Source: Tethya wilhelma (Eukaryota > Porifera > Demospongiae > Tethyida > Tethyidae). Taken from it: a stretch of 64,000 bases of DNA. The stretch lies in contig CAXIPT010000009.1 of NCBI GenBank assembly GCA_964030475.1, forward strand, positions 2,904,223 to 2,968,222. The letters run 5' to 3'. The position numbers and the translations under genes are program-made. The first letter of the stretch is position 1. Each line of letters begins with the position of its first letter. Under the pieces are notes generated by a model that had not been told where the DNA came from, did no database searches, and worked only from the letters and a program-made list of their open reading frames with translations. Below, in pieces: positions 10,825 through 25,500 of the stretch.

Positions 10825-12512
10825 ACTTTGTTCTCTTTAGTTTCCTTCCACGTAAATTCAGGCCGACGGTAGGCTAACTGTAGGTTTAAACTGACACAGG
10901 TTTAATCTTGTCATTTTCTTTCCTTTAGCTGACAGCATTACTCCCTGACTCCGTTGCTGTGCACATGTGGTGGGCATTAATTGGAAACACCAGAGCGGTT
11001 TCTTTTGACGACCCTTTACCATTCGACTATCCAGCAGCTGGCCTACTAACTCAGTGTCTGCAAGTTTTCTGTTCATCCAGGCTGCTTCCAGACAATGGAA
11101 TTTTATAGGTAAATTGAATGATTAAAACTTATTTTGTTCCTATATGTATAAAAAAATTGATGTCCTTTTTTTACAAAGACCACTTATCATGCAGTTTCAA
11201 CTTTCCTCAAGAGTGCTGCTTTCCATACAACCACTCTCTGCACCTAATGAACAACCGACACATGCCATACCTGGCAGGCTAAGTATGGATACACTCAGTC
11301 CATGCTAGCTAGGTGGCTCTTTCGATCAGGAGTAACCTGGCTGGCTGGCTGGCTGGACAGCTCACTGAGAGGACCGCATGTATTTGGTAACTAGTGCAAC
11401 CCTGAGTAAATTACAATAATATTGCATGAGTGAACTAATGCTGAGAAGGTCCAATTGTCACTCATTTCACAGACCACATTTGTTGTGTTGATCCTGGAAG
11501 CCTGACCACTAACTTTACTAATCTTACCCGGCACAATGTGAAAAACCACACCGCTAAATGGAAGCAACCTTTGGAAGGTAAGTGGTTGCAACTTGAGCTG
11601 GCACTCAAGTAAAATATTGGGCACTACTTAATTGTAGTGTTTACCTTTTTTCTCGCTTTTTGTTCTATAGGAGTTCATTTTCTCAGGGCTCTAGCTCTAC
11701 TATATAGTAATTTCTAAGTGAGATGCAGTGTGTATCTATTCTTTACTTCCTGAAACACCTGCATGCATGATGTAGAGGTAAATATGCAAGCACACACCTA
11801 CAGATGCATTAGAAATTTGTGTGATGCAACTTTCTGTTTAATTGCGGGAGTGCGGGAGGGAGGGAGAGAGAGAGAGAGAGAACCCTTGCACCATTCCTAC
11901 ATGTATGTGTGTAGTTTTATTTTCTTTTGTTTCTACAAGTTTGTCGTCATTCAGCAATCAAAAGACAATGATATTCCACTATTGACTATTCTCTCTTATT
12001 TACTGCATCTGAATGAACTAATAAATGAGCTGTTGACTGTGAATTTGCGCTAGCTGACCATCCCTCTGTTTTCCTTGTGCTTGAGGAACTTCCCAACATG
12101 TCACGTTGTGGCTGCTCTATGCATCATATCCTCTTACAACCACACTCACCCAACAAGGCTTCTGATACTGTACAATGGTGTGTTCATCAACCGAGCTTCC
12201 AAAGTGGATACATCATGCATCTTTGAGAATAAATCTAGACCCGTTCGTACATGCTAATGCTTTGCTTTGATGTATGCTTGCAAAATTGCTTCATTTGAAT
12301 TCCCATACTCTCCCTTTTGAACTTTCACTGAATTATTTGCATGAATATTTGTATTACATTAATGGGCCATCTGTACCATTCCTGTGTATGCATAATTATA
12401 CTTTGTGCAGGCATTATTCTTTTCCAAAATAATCGCACAATCATAATGTATATGTGTATACATTTTGCATGCCAATTTCAGCCTAGTATAGTAATTATTA
12501 TTTGACATGAGT

Positions 12513-12557
<45 letters not shown>

Positions 12558-13171
12558 ATTCGGTGTTTGTTTTGGATGGATCAGATACCCCTAAGTCTGT
12601 CTCTTCCTTCACATCCCAACAAGGAGGGCTGTCTGACACCACTCCCTTTGATGTTTAAATTGAATTCGAATTTCTGAATCAAATCATCTTCCCATAATGT
12701 ACTATAATATTAGGACGAGAACTGCACTATAATGTTGTCAATGTTTGTATATACATACATGTATTATGCATGTACAAATACAAGCATGTTTATGCATGCA
12801 CCACGCTGAGCTCCACTGCAAGAGCTATTCCATTATCCCTCCTTACTTGCATTCCATTGCAGTAGAAACGTAAATACTGCCATACTTAGGCTGTGTTCAA
12901 AGTGCAGGAATCAGAACCTTGAAGTGCTTCAATAGCACTTTAGTATGTACATATCACCTATTCGAGCTATCTCACTGTATATATGTTTATCACGTACACT
13001 TGTTTTCAAGAATCAATTCTAGTCACCACTGAAGACCTAGTGGCCATATAAGACTGCAGGTCCTACGTTTTGACGCTTATTTCATAGCTTGAGTGTTCGA
13101 ATTATAAGTATTTAAGCTTGCTTTTGGTAACATGTGAATACATTAGATGTACATCCTGGTTAGTGGCTTCA
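10825..13171. other. Non-coding interval, no gene recognised
   Basis: AT-rich with a (GGCT)n patch near 11340, a (GGGA)n/(GA)n patch near 11850-11880 and a (TG)n microsatellite at 12514-12555. Open frames here are short and lack splice context or recognisable domains. It may hold untranslated exons of the RFX gene. Confidence 0.5.
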
Positions 13172-14588
13172 ATCCAGAAATGAACATGCTGTGACTGTAT
13201 TTTGTGTGATGGGCATTTTTTGTGAAGCATAATAATTATTTGTATGTGATGTGTTAGTAAATCATCTTGGGCCATTACAAAGATGAGCTACAGTATCGTT
13301 TTTTTTGTTTTGTTTTCTTTAATATTTTATTTACCTCAGCTCATGTTGTAGAGACTTGAAATTCAATAAATATTAATTGTTGCTTATTTCGAACAGCATA
13401 ATAAGGTCACGTGAATAAGCTAATTGTTTAATTTAATCTTATTATATATATATGAGATCATTCCAGTTTCCGTTAAACTTATTTGGGCCTAGCTGAAACA
13501 AACATGTATGTATAGTTACATGTATCCAATATGTACATCAATTATAAAGTATTTAGATAGCATACGCATGACCCAAGGACCTTACAAAGCTTGAAGTCTT
13601 TGAGATTATGGCACAGCTGTTAATTAAGAGCTTCCTGTATAGTTGCTTGTTGGTGTCCTTCTTAGCTTGTATGTGGTTTTATGCATTGAACTTTGACACT
13701 GTGTATATAGGGTGGTATATGTTCCAGACCAGAGTTTATTCATACAAAGGATTTTCTCTTTGTGTGCTAGCAATCATACAAATTATTGTGCTATTGACTG
13801 TTAAGAGGGTGAAACCCTTCATTCTGTATACATCAAACACACTGCTATCATTATCCACCCACGAAATGAGCTCATAATTTATCCAGAAATGAACATGCTG
13901 TGACTGTATTTTGTGTGATGGGCATTTTTTGTGAAGCATAATAATTATTTGTATGTGATGTGTTAGTAAATCATCTTGGGCCATTACAAAGATGAGCTAC
14001 AGTATCGTTTTTTTTGTTTTGTTTTCTTTAATATTTTATTTACCTCAGCTCATGTTGTAGAGACTTGAAATTCAATAAATATTAATTGTTGCTTATTTCG
14101 AACAGCATAATAAGGTCACGTGAATAAGCTAATTGTTTAATTTAATCTTATTATATATATATGAGATCATTCCAGTTTCCGTTAAACTTATTTGGGCCTA
14201 GCTGAAACAAACATGTATGTATAGTTACATGTATCCAATATGTACATCAATTATAAAGTATTTAGATAGCATACGCATGACCCAAGGACCTTACAAAGCT
14301 TGAAGTCTTTGAGATTATGGCACAGCTGTTAATTAAGAGCTTCCTGTATAGTTGCTTGTTGGTGTCCTTCTTAGCTTGTATGTGGTTTTATGCATTGAAC
14401 TTTGACACTGTGTATATAGGGTGGTATATGTTCCAGACCAGAGTTTATTCATACAAAGGATTTTCTCTTTGTGTGCTAGCAATCATACAAATTATTGTGC
14501 TATTGACTGTTAAGAGGGTGAAACCCTTCATTCTGTATACATCAAACACACTGCTATCATTATCCACCCACGAAATGAGCTCATAATT
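13172..14588. repeat. 709-bp near-perfect tandem duplication
   Basis: Unit 1 (13172-13880) and unit 2 (13881-14589) appear identical on reading apart from the last base. Each carries an 89-codon frame (13608-13877 and 14317-14586) with two hydrophobic stretches. Such identity means either a very recent duplication or an assembly artefact such as unmerged haplotypes. Confidence 0.9.
13608..13877 (+). CDS. Short hydrophobic ORF in 709-bp repeat (copy 1), doubtful
   Basis: An 89-codon frame beginning MAQLLIKSFLYS, with two predicted membrane segments (about 8-27 and 47-63). No homologue is recognised and no promoter evidence is visible. It is repeated without change at 14317-14586, but since the whole repeat is unchanged this says nothing about selection. 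Confidence 0.2.
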   Translation: MAQLLIKSFLYSCLLVSFLACMWFYALNFDTVYIGWYMFQTRVYSYKGFSLCVLAIIQIIVLLTVKRVKPFILYTSNTLLSLSTHEMSS

Positions 14589-14591
14589 ACC

Positions 14592-14596
14592 TCTTT

Positions 14597-14656
<60 letters not shown>
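14592..14656. repeat. (CT)n microsatellite
   Basis: A CT run immediately after the second 709-bp unit. It may have helped slippage or mis-assembly of the duplication. Confidence 0.95.
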
Positions 14657-14659
<3 letters not shown>

Positions 14660-14660
<1 letters not shown>

Positions 14661-16888
14661 GTGTATCCTATCTCTCACAATAGTATAGTACGTACCATTA
14701 CTTAATGCCCAAGTGTTTGCATGTTTGTCCTTTGCAATCACATCTCTTGAGATTCACACCACTTTGTGGTCAGCCACAGCAAAAGGTGAGAAGTGTTATG
14801 TTACACTCTTTCCCTTTCACTCAGTGGGTCTCTTTTCGATTAGAGCGTGTGCTCTCAACACACACACAAACACTCTCTCAGGGTTGCCACTGACACGCAT
14901 TGTTGTATCAATATAAATTGATCGTATGTGCATGACCTAATGAATGTGGAAACCTTGACAATAGATATTTAATCTATAGAGTATTTTTTGCTTCTGTTTG
15001 CATTGGTAAAGAGATATACACGTTTCATTTACCCCCCACAGGACTGTTTGCTCTTCACTGTCTGTGGTTTTGTACTTGGCAGTTTTCTGATTCTTGCTAA
15101 TGGTGTTTTTTCTTTGAAGATTTCGGGGAAGAATTCTCCGGAATATTATAGTGTACATACTCAATGCATCGTGAAGTGTGCATTTATGTATATATTATGT
15201 TGCACGTCCGTGTGTAGTGTGTTATTAGTACAGTGGTATATCATTCCAAGCGGTTGAGGTGTTGTTACCACTGATTTCGTTGTGTGGACTCTGTGTGTGT
15301 GTTTCAAACTTTGAAACGATTATCCAAGTGACTCTCAAGCTCTTCACAACATCGTCCCAATAATTCTTGTGGTGAGAGCTTTTAACAGTCTTCAACTGTG
15401 CATTTTATATCTCTAACTATAATACACTCGATACACGTAAATTGAAGTCACAGTATACAGTAGATTGAAATTCCAGCCAAGTTTTTGCTTGCCAGTATGC
15501 AGCTTGCAGGCATAAAACAGTAACTGTATTGATACACTACATGTATGACATTGTGTGTGATATTTAGACGCTTTTAACTTTTTGGTTCAATCAACTGGGG
15601 TATATGTACATGGTTAATAAAGCTTTCCATTTGATGCAGTAATAGAGTACTATTATGATTGAATTTTCACTTATAGGGACCAAAATGTGTTGAGTGCAGC
15701 AAAATTTGTACTATGTATGCAAATTGATGTAAATAGTCATTGGTTATTGCTTGCATGTGTATGTGTAGGCCAAATAGTAGATTTGCTTGTGCAGCATGTA
15801 TATGATTCTATTAGCTTTGTGTTGATGGGATTGTAATGTTGCTGCGTGAAACTTTAGCCCTGCAGGTGGTAATAATTAAATGGCCTGTAACTATAGTTTT
15901 TAATCAACTTGCACTTTTATTGTTTGGCTGGTCATCATTGGCAGACTCCATTGGGCAAAATAGCCTTACAATTCCACCAAGAAAGTAACCTGAGATATTG
16001 CAGGAACCTTAGAATGCTATCCTGCTTATCCCCAATAGTCATTACAGTGTGCAGAATTGATTTCCCGCCAAATGACGTCATCCATTTGCGACTCGTGCGC
16101 GCTCGATCGATCGATCGACTGAGTGCGCGCGTACGGCTTCCCTTTGATGTTTAGGTGGAGCTAGCCAGAGCTGCGGATATAATCCCCTGTGGTGCGTGTA
16201 TTCGTTTATTCTTGCAAGAGAACTCAAACACAGGTCGTGTGCTCCTCTAGCCCGCCAAAATCACCTTTCTTGCTTCATTCGTGCACAGCAGTTTTGCGCT
16301 TTCACTCAACACGGCTGACTGCTCACTTGGTAAGCTTGTGCATGCGTGCTGTGTGTGTGTGTGCTCGATCGTGTTTTGGGTAGCTGCGCTAGCGTGCGTG
16401 TCAACTGTGGGGCGCTTGCACGAGGTATGGAATGACTTGCAAAAGGAGACCAAGCATGCATGCAAAGTGGAAGGCTGTGAGCTCGATCAGTTTGTTTTGA
16501 CTTGACACCATGCATGCGCGTGTCTTAGTTTGTTTACTACGAACGGTGAAGAAACACTAGAACCCGCCAAATATGAATCTCATTTCATTGCATGCTTTAC
16601 TTTCCCCCTCTCTCACACACACACAAATCACTAGATCTCCTTTTCTACCATATCTACACTTAGTGCTGACGTTGGTTGGTTGTGACTCTCTCACACACAC
16701 AGATCTAACACGCGACGAGATATTTACTCTCAGTCAACCACACAGAGTGAGATACTAACTAAAACCTTTCAAGTAGTCAAAACACTCTGACCACTTGCTC
16801 AAACGGAGCAGCCGAACAAAAACAGCCGAGCAACAAGCAAACGACCCTGAACACATCACCCTAGCTGTGTGTCGACATTTTTTGAAAG
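14660..16888. other. Upstream region of the RFX gene with GC-rich promoter-like patch
   Basis: No convincing coding exon. At 16073-16080 there is a perfect CRE (TGACGTCA), then a GC/CG-rich patch with (GATC)n at about 16101-16120 and GCGCGC clusters to about 16135, unlike the AT-rich surroundings. This is the best candidate promoter for the downstream RFX gene. Numerous short ORFs at 16.19-16.75 kb look like chance frames. Confidence 0.45.
16073..16080. promoter_or_regulatory. Perfect CRE (CREB/ATF site)
   Basis: TGACGTCA inside a CpG-containing patch about 0.8 kb upstream of the first RFX coding exon. The motif is clear; function is inferred. Confidence 0.4.
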
Positions 16889-19449
16889 ATGTTTTCTGAA
16901 AGTCCACTTGCATCGCCCACCATTGAGTGCTACGAGGAGTGTGTGGTCTCTGATGAGATTCACGTTGCATCGTCCCTCCCCTCGTCCATTCATCCTGATC
17001 TCACAACTAGTGCTTCCAGCAGCAGCTCTGCATCCTCTGATGTTCCGAGGAATGGCTCTACTGGGAAAGTCACAAAACGAAGTAAGTTTTTGTTTTTTGT
17101 TTGTTTGTTTATATTTTTACAACTCTTTTATTGTTTGTGTGAATGAAAGAGTGTTTGTTTGTATCAGTGTGTGAGGTTTTATAGCATGCCTGCTTGTATA
17201 GCATCCCAGCCTGGCCCAAACAATCAAATCTTCATTTATAGAACTCAACTCAGCTGCAGTTCCTAATACTCTGACAACAAATGTGTTGTGTACAGACTAG
17301 TATCTGAAATGTACAGACCAGTATGTAAAGTAATGGTGTGCATGCCCTGTGTTTCGTAGTCACGTCTAGAGGTTGCAAGTAGAAGCCAAAGATCAGCTTG
17401 AGATTTACTACCATTTTAGTTCATAGTATTTTGTAGACAGTTCCTGACCCTCCCTACCTCAAAAAGTTCCATCAGAATTATTATTGATTTATTATAACCA
17501 GTGCATGTATACCATTGCCAATGGTGTTTATTTTGTCGTTATCTCAAGTAGATGTCAAGTGGTTTTCAAGTGGTTGGTAATTAGCAACCGCCACCCAGCC
17601 ACTTATAGTACATCCAACAACCACAATTTCCTCTCCAACAGATCGACAACCAACAACTGTTGCTTTTTTTTCCCCTTCTTTTCTTTCCAGACCGTGCTCG
17701 ACCACGTTCACTGAAGGAGAGAAAATGTTCCAGCCCCTTGGTCATGAAATGGTGAGTTTCAGATAGAGGTCATGCAATAGTGAAATGCGATTCCTCTACG
17801 CACATTGCTGCATTTTGTCATAAACTTGGTGGTGCAGTATTGATGCAGTTGTCCTTCTATTCAATTGTTGTTTTTCTTTCAGGCTTGGTGAGAACTATGA
17901 GACTGTTCCTGGTTCCTGTCTTCCTCGCAGTGTTCTTTACACACACTACCAGGACTTCTGTAAGAGAAACCAGATGGAACCCTCTTCAGCTGCCAGCTTT
18001 GGAAAGGTGAGAGAGTATGACATGTAGCAGTATGTGTGTTTATTTGTCTTGTTTGTAGTAGCTTAAATTGTCTTTGAATGGAAATATTCAACACTGATAA
18101 TCTAGTAGTATCACGTGTTTCTACTTCCTATCATACTTGTATTGTAAGCTAATAGTACCTCCCAGCTTTGTGATACCCATGCTTGTTAGCTTGTCAGCAA
18201 ACAAGTCTTTAACTTTGGTTCAATACAAATCAGGTCTCTTGAGGTATTGAAAATAACACCTCCTTTTGTGTGTGTTTTTTGTGCAGATTCAATAATTAAT
18301 GACTATACTCTAAATGTTGGCATATGCATGGCATCGACTTTATACCGTTTAACCTTCACCGAGTTGTTCATGCATGCATTTCTAATAGTAGTTTATTCAC
18401 TGTTGGTTAAAATTAATTTTAACCCTTTCTGTCTCCCATTTCTTATTCAGATTATACGAGTGAAGTTTCCTAACCTTCAAACTCGTCGACTTGGCACAAG
18501 AGGACAGTCCAAGTAAATAACAACAACTTAATTTGTTGTTTTATTGGTTGCATGTTTATTGTTTACCGATTGGTTTCTTTGATGTAGGTATCACTACTAT
18601 GGTTTGGCCATTAAAGAGACTTCTATATACTACCGTTCTGTTTACTCCAAACAGGGGCTCACAAGGTGTGTGTGTGAGTGTGTGTGAGAGAGAATGTGTG
18701 TGTGTTAGTTAATGTGTAAATCTACCAGGACTTCTGTAAGAGAAACCAGATGGAACCCTCTTCAGCTGCCAGCTTTGGAAAGGTGAGAGAGTATGACATG
18801 TAGTAGTATGTGTGTTTATTTGTCTTGTTTGTAGTAGCTTAAATTGTCTTTGAATGGAAATATTCAACACTGATAATTAATCTAGTAGTATCACGTGTTT
18901 CTACTTCCTATCATACTTGTATTGTGGGCTAATAGTACCTCCCAGCTTTGTGATACCCATGCTTGTTAGCTTGTCAGCAAACAAGTCTTTAACTTTGGTT
19001 CAATATAAATCAGGTCTCTTGAGCCATTGAAAATAACACCTCCTTTTGTGTGTCTTTTTTGTGCAGATTCAATAATTAATGATATACTCTAAATGTTGGC
19101 ATATGCATGGCATCGACTTTATACCGTTTAACCTTCACCGAGTTGCTCATGCATGCACTTCTAATAGTAGTTTATTCACTGTTGGTTAAAATTAATTTTA
19201 ACCCTTTCTGTCTCCCATTTCTTATTCAGATTATACGAGTGAAGTTTCCTAACCTTCAAACTCGTCGACTTGGCACAAGAGGACAGTCCAAGTAAATAAC
19301 AACAACACCTTAATTTGTTGTTTTATTGGTTGCATGTTTATTATTTACCGATTGGTTTCTTTGATGTAGGTATCACTACTATGGTTTGGCCATTAAAGAG
19401 ACTTCTATATACTACCGTTCTGTTTACTCCAAACAGGGGCTCACAAGGT

Positions 19450-19526
<77 letters not shown>

Positions 19527-22500
19527 GGTGTGTGTGTGTGTGTGTGTGTATGTGTGTGTAAATCTAGTATTCTTATTTCTATAATCAAAATGTGCTTGTG
19601 AGTTGAAAACTAAAGTAGGCATCCCAACAGACTTTAGATCTGTCTCTACACACCTCATTTGACATAGAAAGTTTGCTTGCCATCAGTTTCAGTGTCACTC
19701 AACTAGGATATGCCATAGGGATGCTAATTGTGGCATTAGCTTTAAGTCAGTACCTTCAATACAGGAAGTATTGCTACATTGTAGGGAAAAAATAATGATT
19801 CTATGGTTTTCTATTCATCTCTTGCAGGTTCTCTGGAGCAAGTCTTAAGAGAGAGGTAAGATGAACATATATCCTTTCAGATAAATACTTAACTTGTCAC
19901 CTGTAACTAGTGTGGTCAGTTTGCACCTTTGTCTCTGACGCAAGTTCAACTTTCAGTTCTTCTTTTCGACAGTTTTTGTATCCCGCTGTAACTTGAAGAT
20001 AGGATTGAAGTGCATTTGGTTGTTAAGTGATTCGGAATTTACTTCTTCAGTTTCGTATCTAGTCAAAAATATTTTTAAAGAAATTAACTTCTTGTAACTT
20101 TATGAGCAATAGCTTATAAGCTACACTCCGATCCCTTTCCCGGTTAAGTTTCAAAAAAAAATGTGCCTGTAGCTTCACATGATACATAGTCATAGATGTC
20201 AGTATCTATACCATATGCCCTTGTTATGTATCAACATGATTATTACCATATTGCATCAACTTCCGAGCAAGCTTAGCTCCTTGACAACCGCCAGACAGTC
20301 CTCTACCCGAATGCTTATTTATTTATTATCTTGCAACTATAATTATACTATTCTCCCCTCTTCCTAGTAACTGTCAATACAATTGTTACACAAAGCAGAG
20401 CCGCCACGCCACTGGGTCTAAATCCCTTTGATAAGTCGCATCCTTTGCCTCATCCTCCACGTCAGTGACACACGGTGCCTGGTACCATCCGTGGCATTTT
20501 CTCCCAGTGTTTTGCGTGTCTGGAATTCGAACTAGCTTCAATTCTATATACACGTAGTTGGGGTGCATGCACTTTGGTAGAACTGTAAACGTATGTGCAT
20601 GCAGGAAATTAGTTTGATAGTCTTCTGAAGGGAAACCTGTAGGAAAGGTGACTAGTGGTTGTTGTTGGAGCGAGGAATGCGAAGCATTCGAGCTGAACTT
20701 TTTTGTGTTCTTGACCACATGTTGCTAAACATGAATTGATAATCGCGAGTGGGTTGTGTAGAGGCTGAATTGTGATTAGACGGTGTGGTATGCTTTTGAA
20801 AAGTATAATTTGTCAGGTAGACTGTGCCAGCGTGCTCATTTTTGTGGCATTATCGCTTATAATTATGTAAATGAAACTTCTTCTTAATAGCCTCTTAGTG
20901 ACTTAGAAATTGATAAATAGTTGTCTTCTGCATGCTAAAGCCATATGTATCATGAACGATTAAGCCACTATTATCTACTCTCTCTCTCACACACGCACAC
21001 GTACCAACAGAGCAGTCAAGTGTACAACCCCACCTCCAAGACAGGCATCCTCCTCCCAGAGTTCCCTAAAGCCAACACTCTTAACTTTGCAAAACCCTTC
21101 CCTGTTGAAAAGGTACATATCCCCCCCCCCACACACACACACATTACTATACATAATTTATAATTCATAGTGTTGTGGTTTTTAACTGTTTGTGCTTGCA
21201 TCTACATGCTTCCCAATTAGACCATCAAAAAGCTTTCATTTTGAAAATCAGTCGCCATAGAGATGCACATGCATCATGTTATACCTACTGTACGTCTTCT
21301 ATATAAGTGTTCCATAAAGCGCTACACAGACTGGCTACATAGACTGACTAGAATTCCTTGCATTGTAATGTAATCAGTTCAAATGGAGCACTGTTCGGTC
21401 TTCATCTCAAGACCTGTCCACCCACCCACACTCTCCAGCCCTACTAATGCATGCATGCATGCATGCATCCTGACCGATGCTCGTGCAGCTAGCTAGTCGA
21501 AGGCGACTCAATTATCACATTGATGATGGAACTATTTGAAGTATAATCTGTTGAACCAATTGTGGTCAGACGTGATATTCCAGTCCCCAAACAGGGAACA
21601 TACCTACGAAGCTATGCATGCTTCTCCAAGTGCTACTTTCAAACTTGAACCGCTTCTATTATTCTTGTTTTTGCTGCCTTTGAAAGCAAGGGGACTACTT
21701 CCTGTTTGTTTAGCATGATGTCATAGGTTTAATTGGGTGTTTTACTTCCTGTTTCCTGTAGTGTACATGTCAGCTCCTTTTTATAGTATGAATCATGGAA
21801 ACAATCGCATATTTCGATAAAGTGTTGTGTGTGTTATGTCTGACCACTTGAAAGGATAGTAGGGGTTATTAGTGGTTATTAATAGGATTCAGTATTGGGT
21901 CACTGTGGGTTTGAGGTATTTTAATTCGAGCATCAAGTGATGAGGTAATGTTTTGAATATGCTACACTGTGTTTGTCGTTTGAACACTTAGCCTCTGTTT
22001 GCCATCAATAGTCAACACTTAGCACCTCTGAGATGAAGCATTCCATATACTCAAACCTTTCCTTTATATATATAGCTCTTCAATTAACAATCTTATCAAG
22101 AAATTAGCAATATTTACAGTTATAAATTTTTATTGTGTTTTTTTTTCTTTTTTTTTTTTTTCCTTCTAATTTTAGGTGGAGACCTTTTTGATGATGTACA
22201 GAGCTCACTGTCAGAGAATCCTGGACAGTGTCGTGAGAGCTAACTTCCATGAGGTACATAAAAAGTCATGCATATTTGCAAATTATTATATGATCCATAT
22301 AGTATTACATATAATATAAAGTAGAACTATAGTACTTACTATAATTATTTCATGTTTCTTATAAGAGTAAAAAATCCCAGAAATGCTTGTATTTAGCAAT
22401 GCTTATAGTCACTGATTGTGCATGAAAAGGTAAGAATTGAATTATAGTGTCACTTCATACTGCACTGTGTACCAACACTCTCGTGAACAAACAACCGTCA

Positions 22501-25500
22501 CAATTTCATCTTTAAAGAGACAAATATGTCGTTAAGGAAAGAGCAAAAGTAAATTTCGAAAAACAGTGAAGCACTAAACTGAGCAACAAAGTTCCAAAAG
22601 TGTGTTTTGAATCATGTGATAATCGGATTGACGCTACAAGTGCAGACGTAGGGTATTGTTTAGTGGAAGAAGCGGTAGAAAAAAAAGAACGATTCATTTT
22701 TGTGGTCAGAAGAGAACTTGTCTGTTGAAGCTTAAAAATCCCGAGCATTCTAACCACAAAATGTTCGTTTCTAGCTCATTCTTCTTTAAAGGAAATAATA
22801 TAAGATTGCATGAACACGCACACGCATAGCCATACATTGTAACTTGAACACTTAGGTCATAGTGCTGTTTTGCACTGCACTGTAATTGCTTCCTCTAACA
22901 AAGTTTGTTTTGTGACTTCTTGTCAGGTGCAAGACTTTCTCGTTCACTTCTGGCAAGGGATGCCCACCCACATGCTGCCTATCCTCAGCTCCCAGGCTGC
23001 AGTGGACCTTGTCGTGGTCTGTGACTTTATACTCTACAGGGTGAGCTGCTGGAATTAATACTTGCATGACTGTGTCTAGTTGTCCTGGATTTTGTAAAAT
23101 TTTGCGTGATATTGTGTGCATGTATATATATATACGTATAAGACTGAAATATACTTGGAAAAAAGTCTTTATTGTAGCCTCATTCCAAATCCCCCCCACT
23201 ATAATATAAGGCGGCTTAGGCAAAGTATTATATTTTCAATGTGTTTGATTTTGATCTATAGCTTCATGCTTATACTCAAAATCAAACAACCATTTACTGA
23301 AAGTTATATAACTCAAACTTTTATAAAAGCTGCAACTAATTGTCAATATTACATGCTTGGTTGAAACCCACTAAGGTGTCAGTCTACGAACTATGGTAAC
23401 GTGCAAACAAGTAATAATTATCGTTGCAAATAACTGAAAAATTATCACCACACATACCTTCTCCAATGCTGGAATTTGTTTGTTGCTCAATTGATAAAAT
23501 TCCAACCAAAGTGCGTACACTATACCTTACATGATCATTCATGGTAGCTGATGCCTGTAATGAAATTCCAAGGAGATTTTTTCAAATCAAACTGATAGTT
23601 TCTGCCGTTGTAGTTACGTGGGCATGCAGACTAAGCGATCGCGACACTGCACCATTCAAATACCTTTCAAAATGTTGTTAATGAGTTAATAAAGCATTTT
23701 AATTCAGACAATTGTCTACAGTTGCTCTCTGCTGTCAATGGCCTCTGCTGTTACCAAGGCACCAGGCTAATCCGCTTACGCTAATCACTGAAAGGGCTGA
23801 AGTATGTCTTAGAGCAATTGTAGTCAGTGCTTCTGAAGCCTTAGCACCCCCAACAACATCCACGCAGGCTTATATATGGAGCGTATAAATATTGTACGTC
23901 ATTTGGGAGAGTGCCTTGCAGTGCTTTGTAAGATCGAACTAGCTTTGGGAGGGGGTGCATGCACGCATGCATACACTTGAGGGGACTCTATATACGAGTG
24001 CTGTTTGTTTTGGTTTTAGCCTGAGTGGAAAGTGTTTTGACTTGAATTTGCTGTCTGCATGCTTCTGAATCAGTTGATATTATAGGCTAGTAAGCTTGAA
24101 ATAGGCTATGTTAAATTATTTCCTTGATTATAGCTACATATTTGTCATGCATGCAGATAGACCTGTCTAAAGGCTTATACAAAGTAGTAATATATAATTT
24201 TGTAGTCCGCCACAATAATTATAGTGGTACAATTGCAAATTTACAGTTCATAATATAATTGTATAGTCAGTCTGCAGATGATCCAGATGAAGTATGCATG
24301 CCCTGCCAGCTGATGTATACATGTGACGGTCTCTTTCACAGTGTCTGTGTGCATGTGATGTTTGCATGGTGGCTCCCCGGCCATGCCCAGGTGTGGCTTT
24401 TATTGCCTATATCTGGACTGTGACAATTACCCAACAATTTCACCATCGTTCATTTCATTTGCTTCACGTGCATGTCTCATGCCCAACGGCACATATATAC
24501 TCTAACACTTGTAGCTATAGTGTCATGTTACGTCACCTTTAATGGTTGCTGTGGCGATGGCTATCAGGTTGTTGTGAGCTCACGATTGGTCAGTCCACAT
24601 TTCAAACGTGTGTTTCAGTCTCTTTGTTCCAATTACGAGCTGGACCTCTTGAAGGTTTTCTTCGCCAGGTACCTTGTGGCACTGAGACACACTGTCTATT
24701 GCTGTAGCTAGCTGAATGCAATATCGTATACACATATCCGTCTAGAGCGAATTTGACGTATTTATACAAGTTTTATTGTTTTTTGAAAGATTAATAGAAT
24801 ATTAGTGGTCAGTTTGAAGACAACATGTGTGCACATATTGGCATATCAAGTAGCATAGTATAATACAGTATCATGTAATGTTTTAAGTTGTGCAATAATA
24901 TTATGTTTGTATGAAGCCCATATGGAATGAATATTGTTTGTCGGTGCATACACATCCCAAGAATTGAATCACATCCAGTCTGCTGATGTATAGTGCACTG
25001 CAATGGGGCGTGCATGCATATACATGTATGCATTGCATCTGAGTGATTCTCTTGCGCTCACATGATAAGCCTAGCTGTTGCATGCGTGACAGTTGCATGG
25101 TTATATAAGGAAAGGACAGGACTTGCGACTGTCAGGGTTGTCTTTGTAGGGATTTGAAAATCAATACCCCTGAGGTCATGATTTCTTGCAGCTGCATGCA
25201 ATGATCGTACGGTATAGCTTCGCACATGTAGTCACTCACATGCACACTACATGTTCTGATTATGAAATATGAATGTAGCTTGTTTCAAATATAATGGGCA
25301 GTGAGATCGATGGTTCATACATGTGGTTACTCCAACTTACAGTTTTTAACTTTGAAAATAATCTTCTTCCTTATTTAGTAAAATAGTCTTATCATGATTT
25401 GTTTCACACCACTTCTGATAATACGATATGTCAACTTATCTTTCCAAAAATGTTCATGCACGCACTATTTACTACAGACTTTGTGTGAAGTTCTCATTCC

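Noticed and set aside
16189..16515. Several overlapping 60-75-codon ORFs
   Set aside because: They overlap each other on both strands in a GC-richer promoter-like patch and lack similarity to anything.
19315..19658. ORFs of Cys-Val, Arg-Glu or Thr-His runs
   Set aside because: They translate GT/GA microsatellites in RFX intron DNA.
20386..20718. 110-codon minus-strand ORF in an RFX intron
   Set aside because: No recognisable domain, no splice or promoter context; likely chance.
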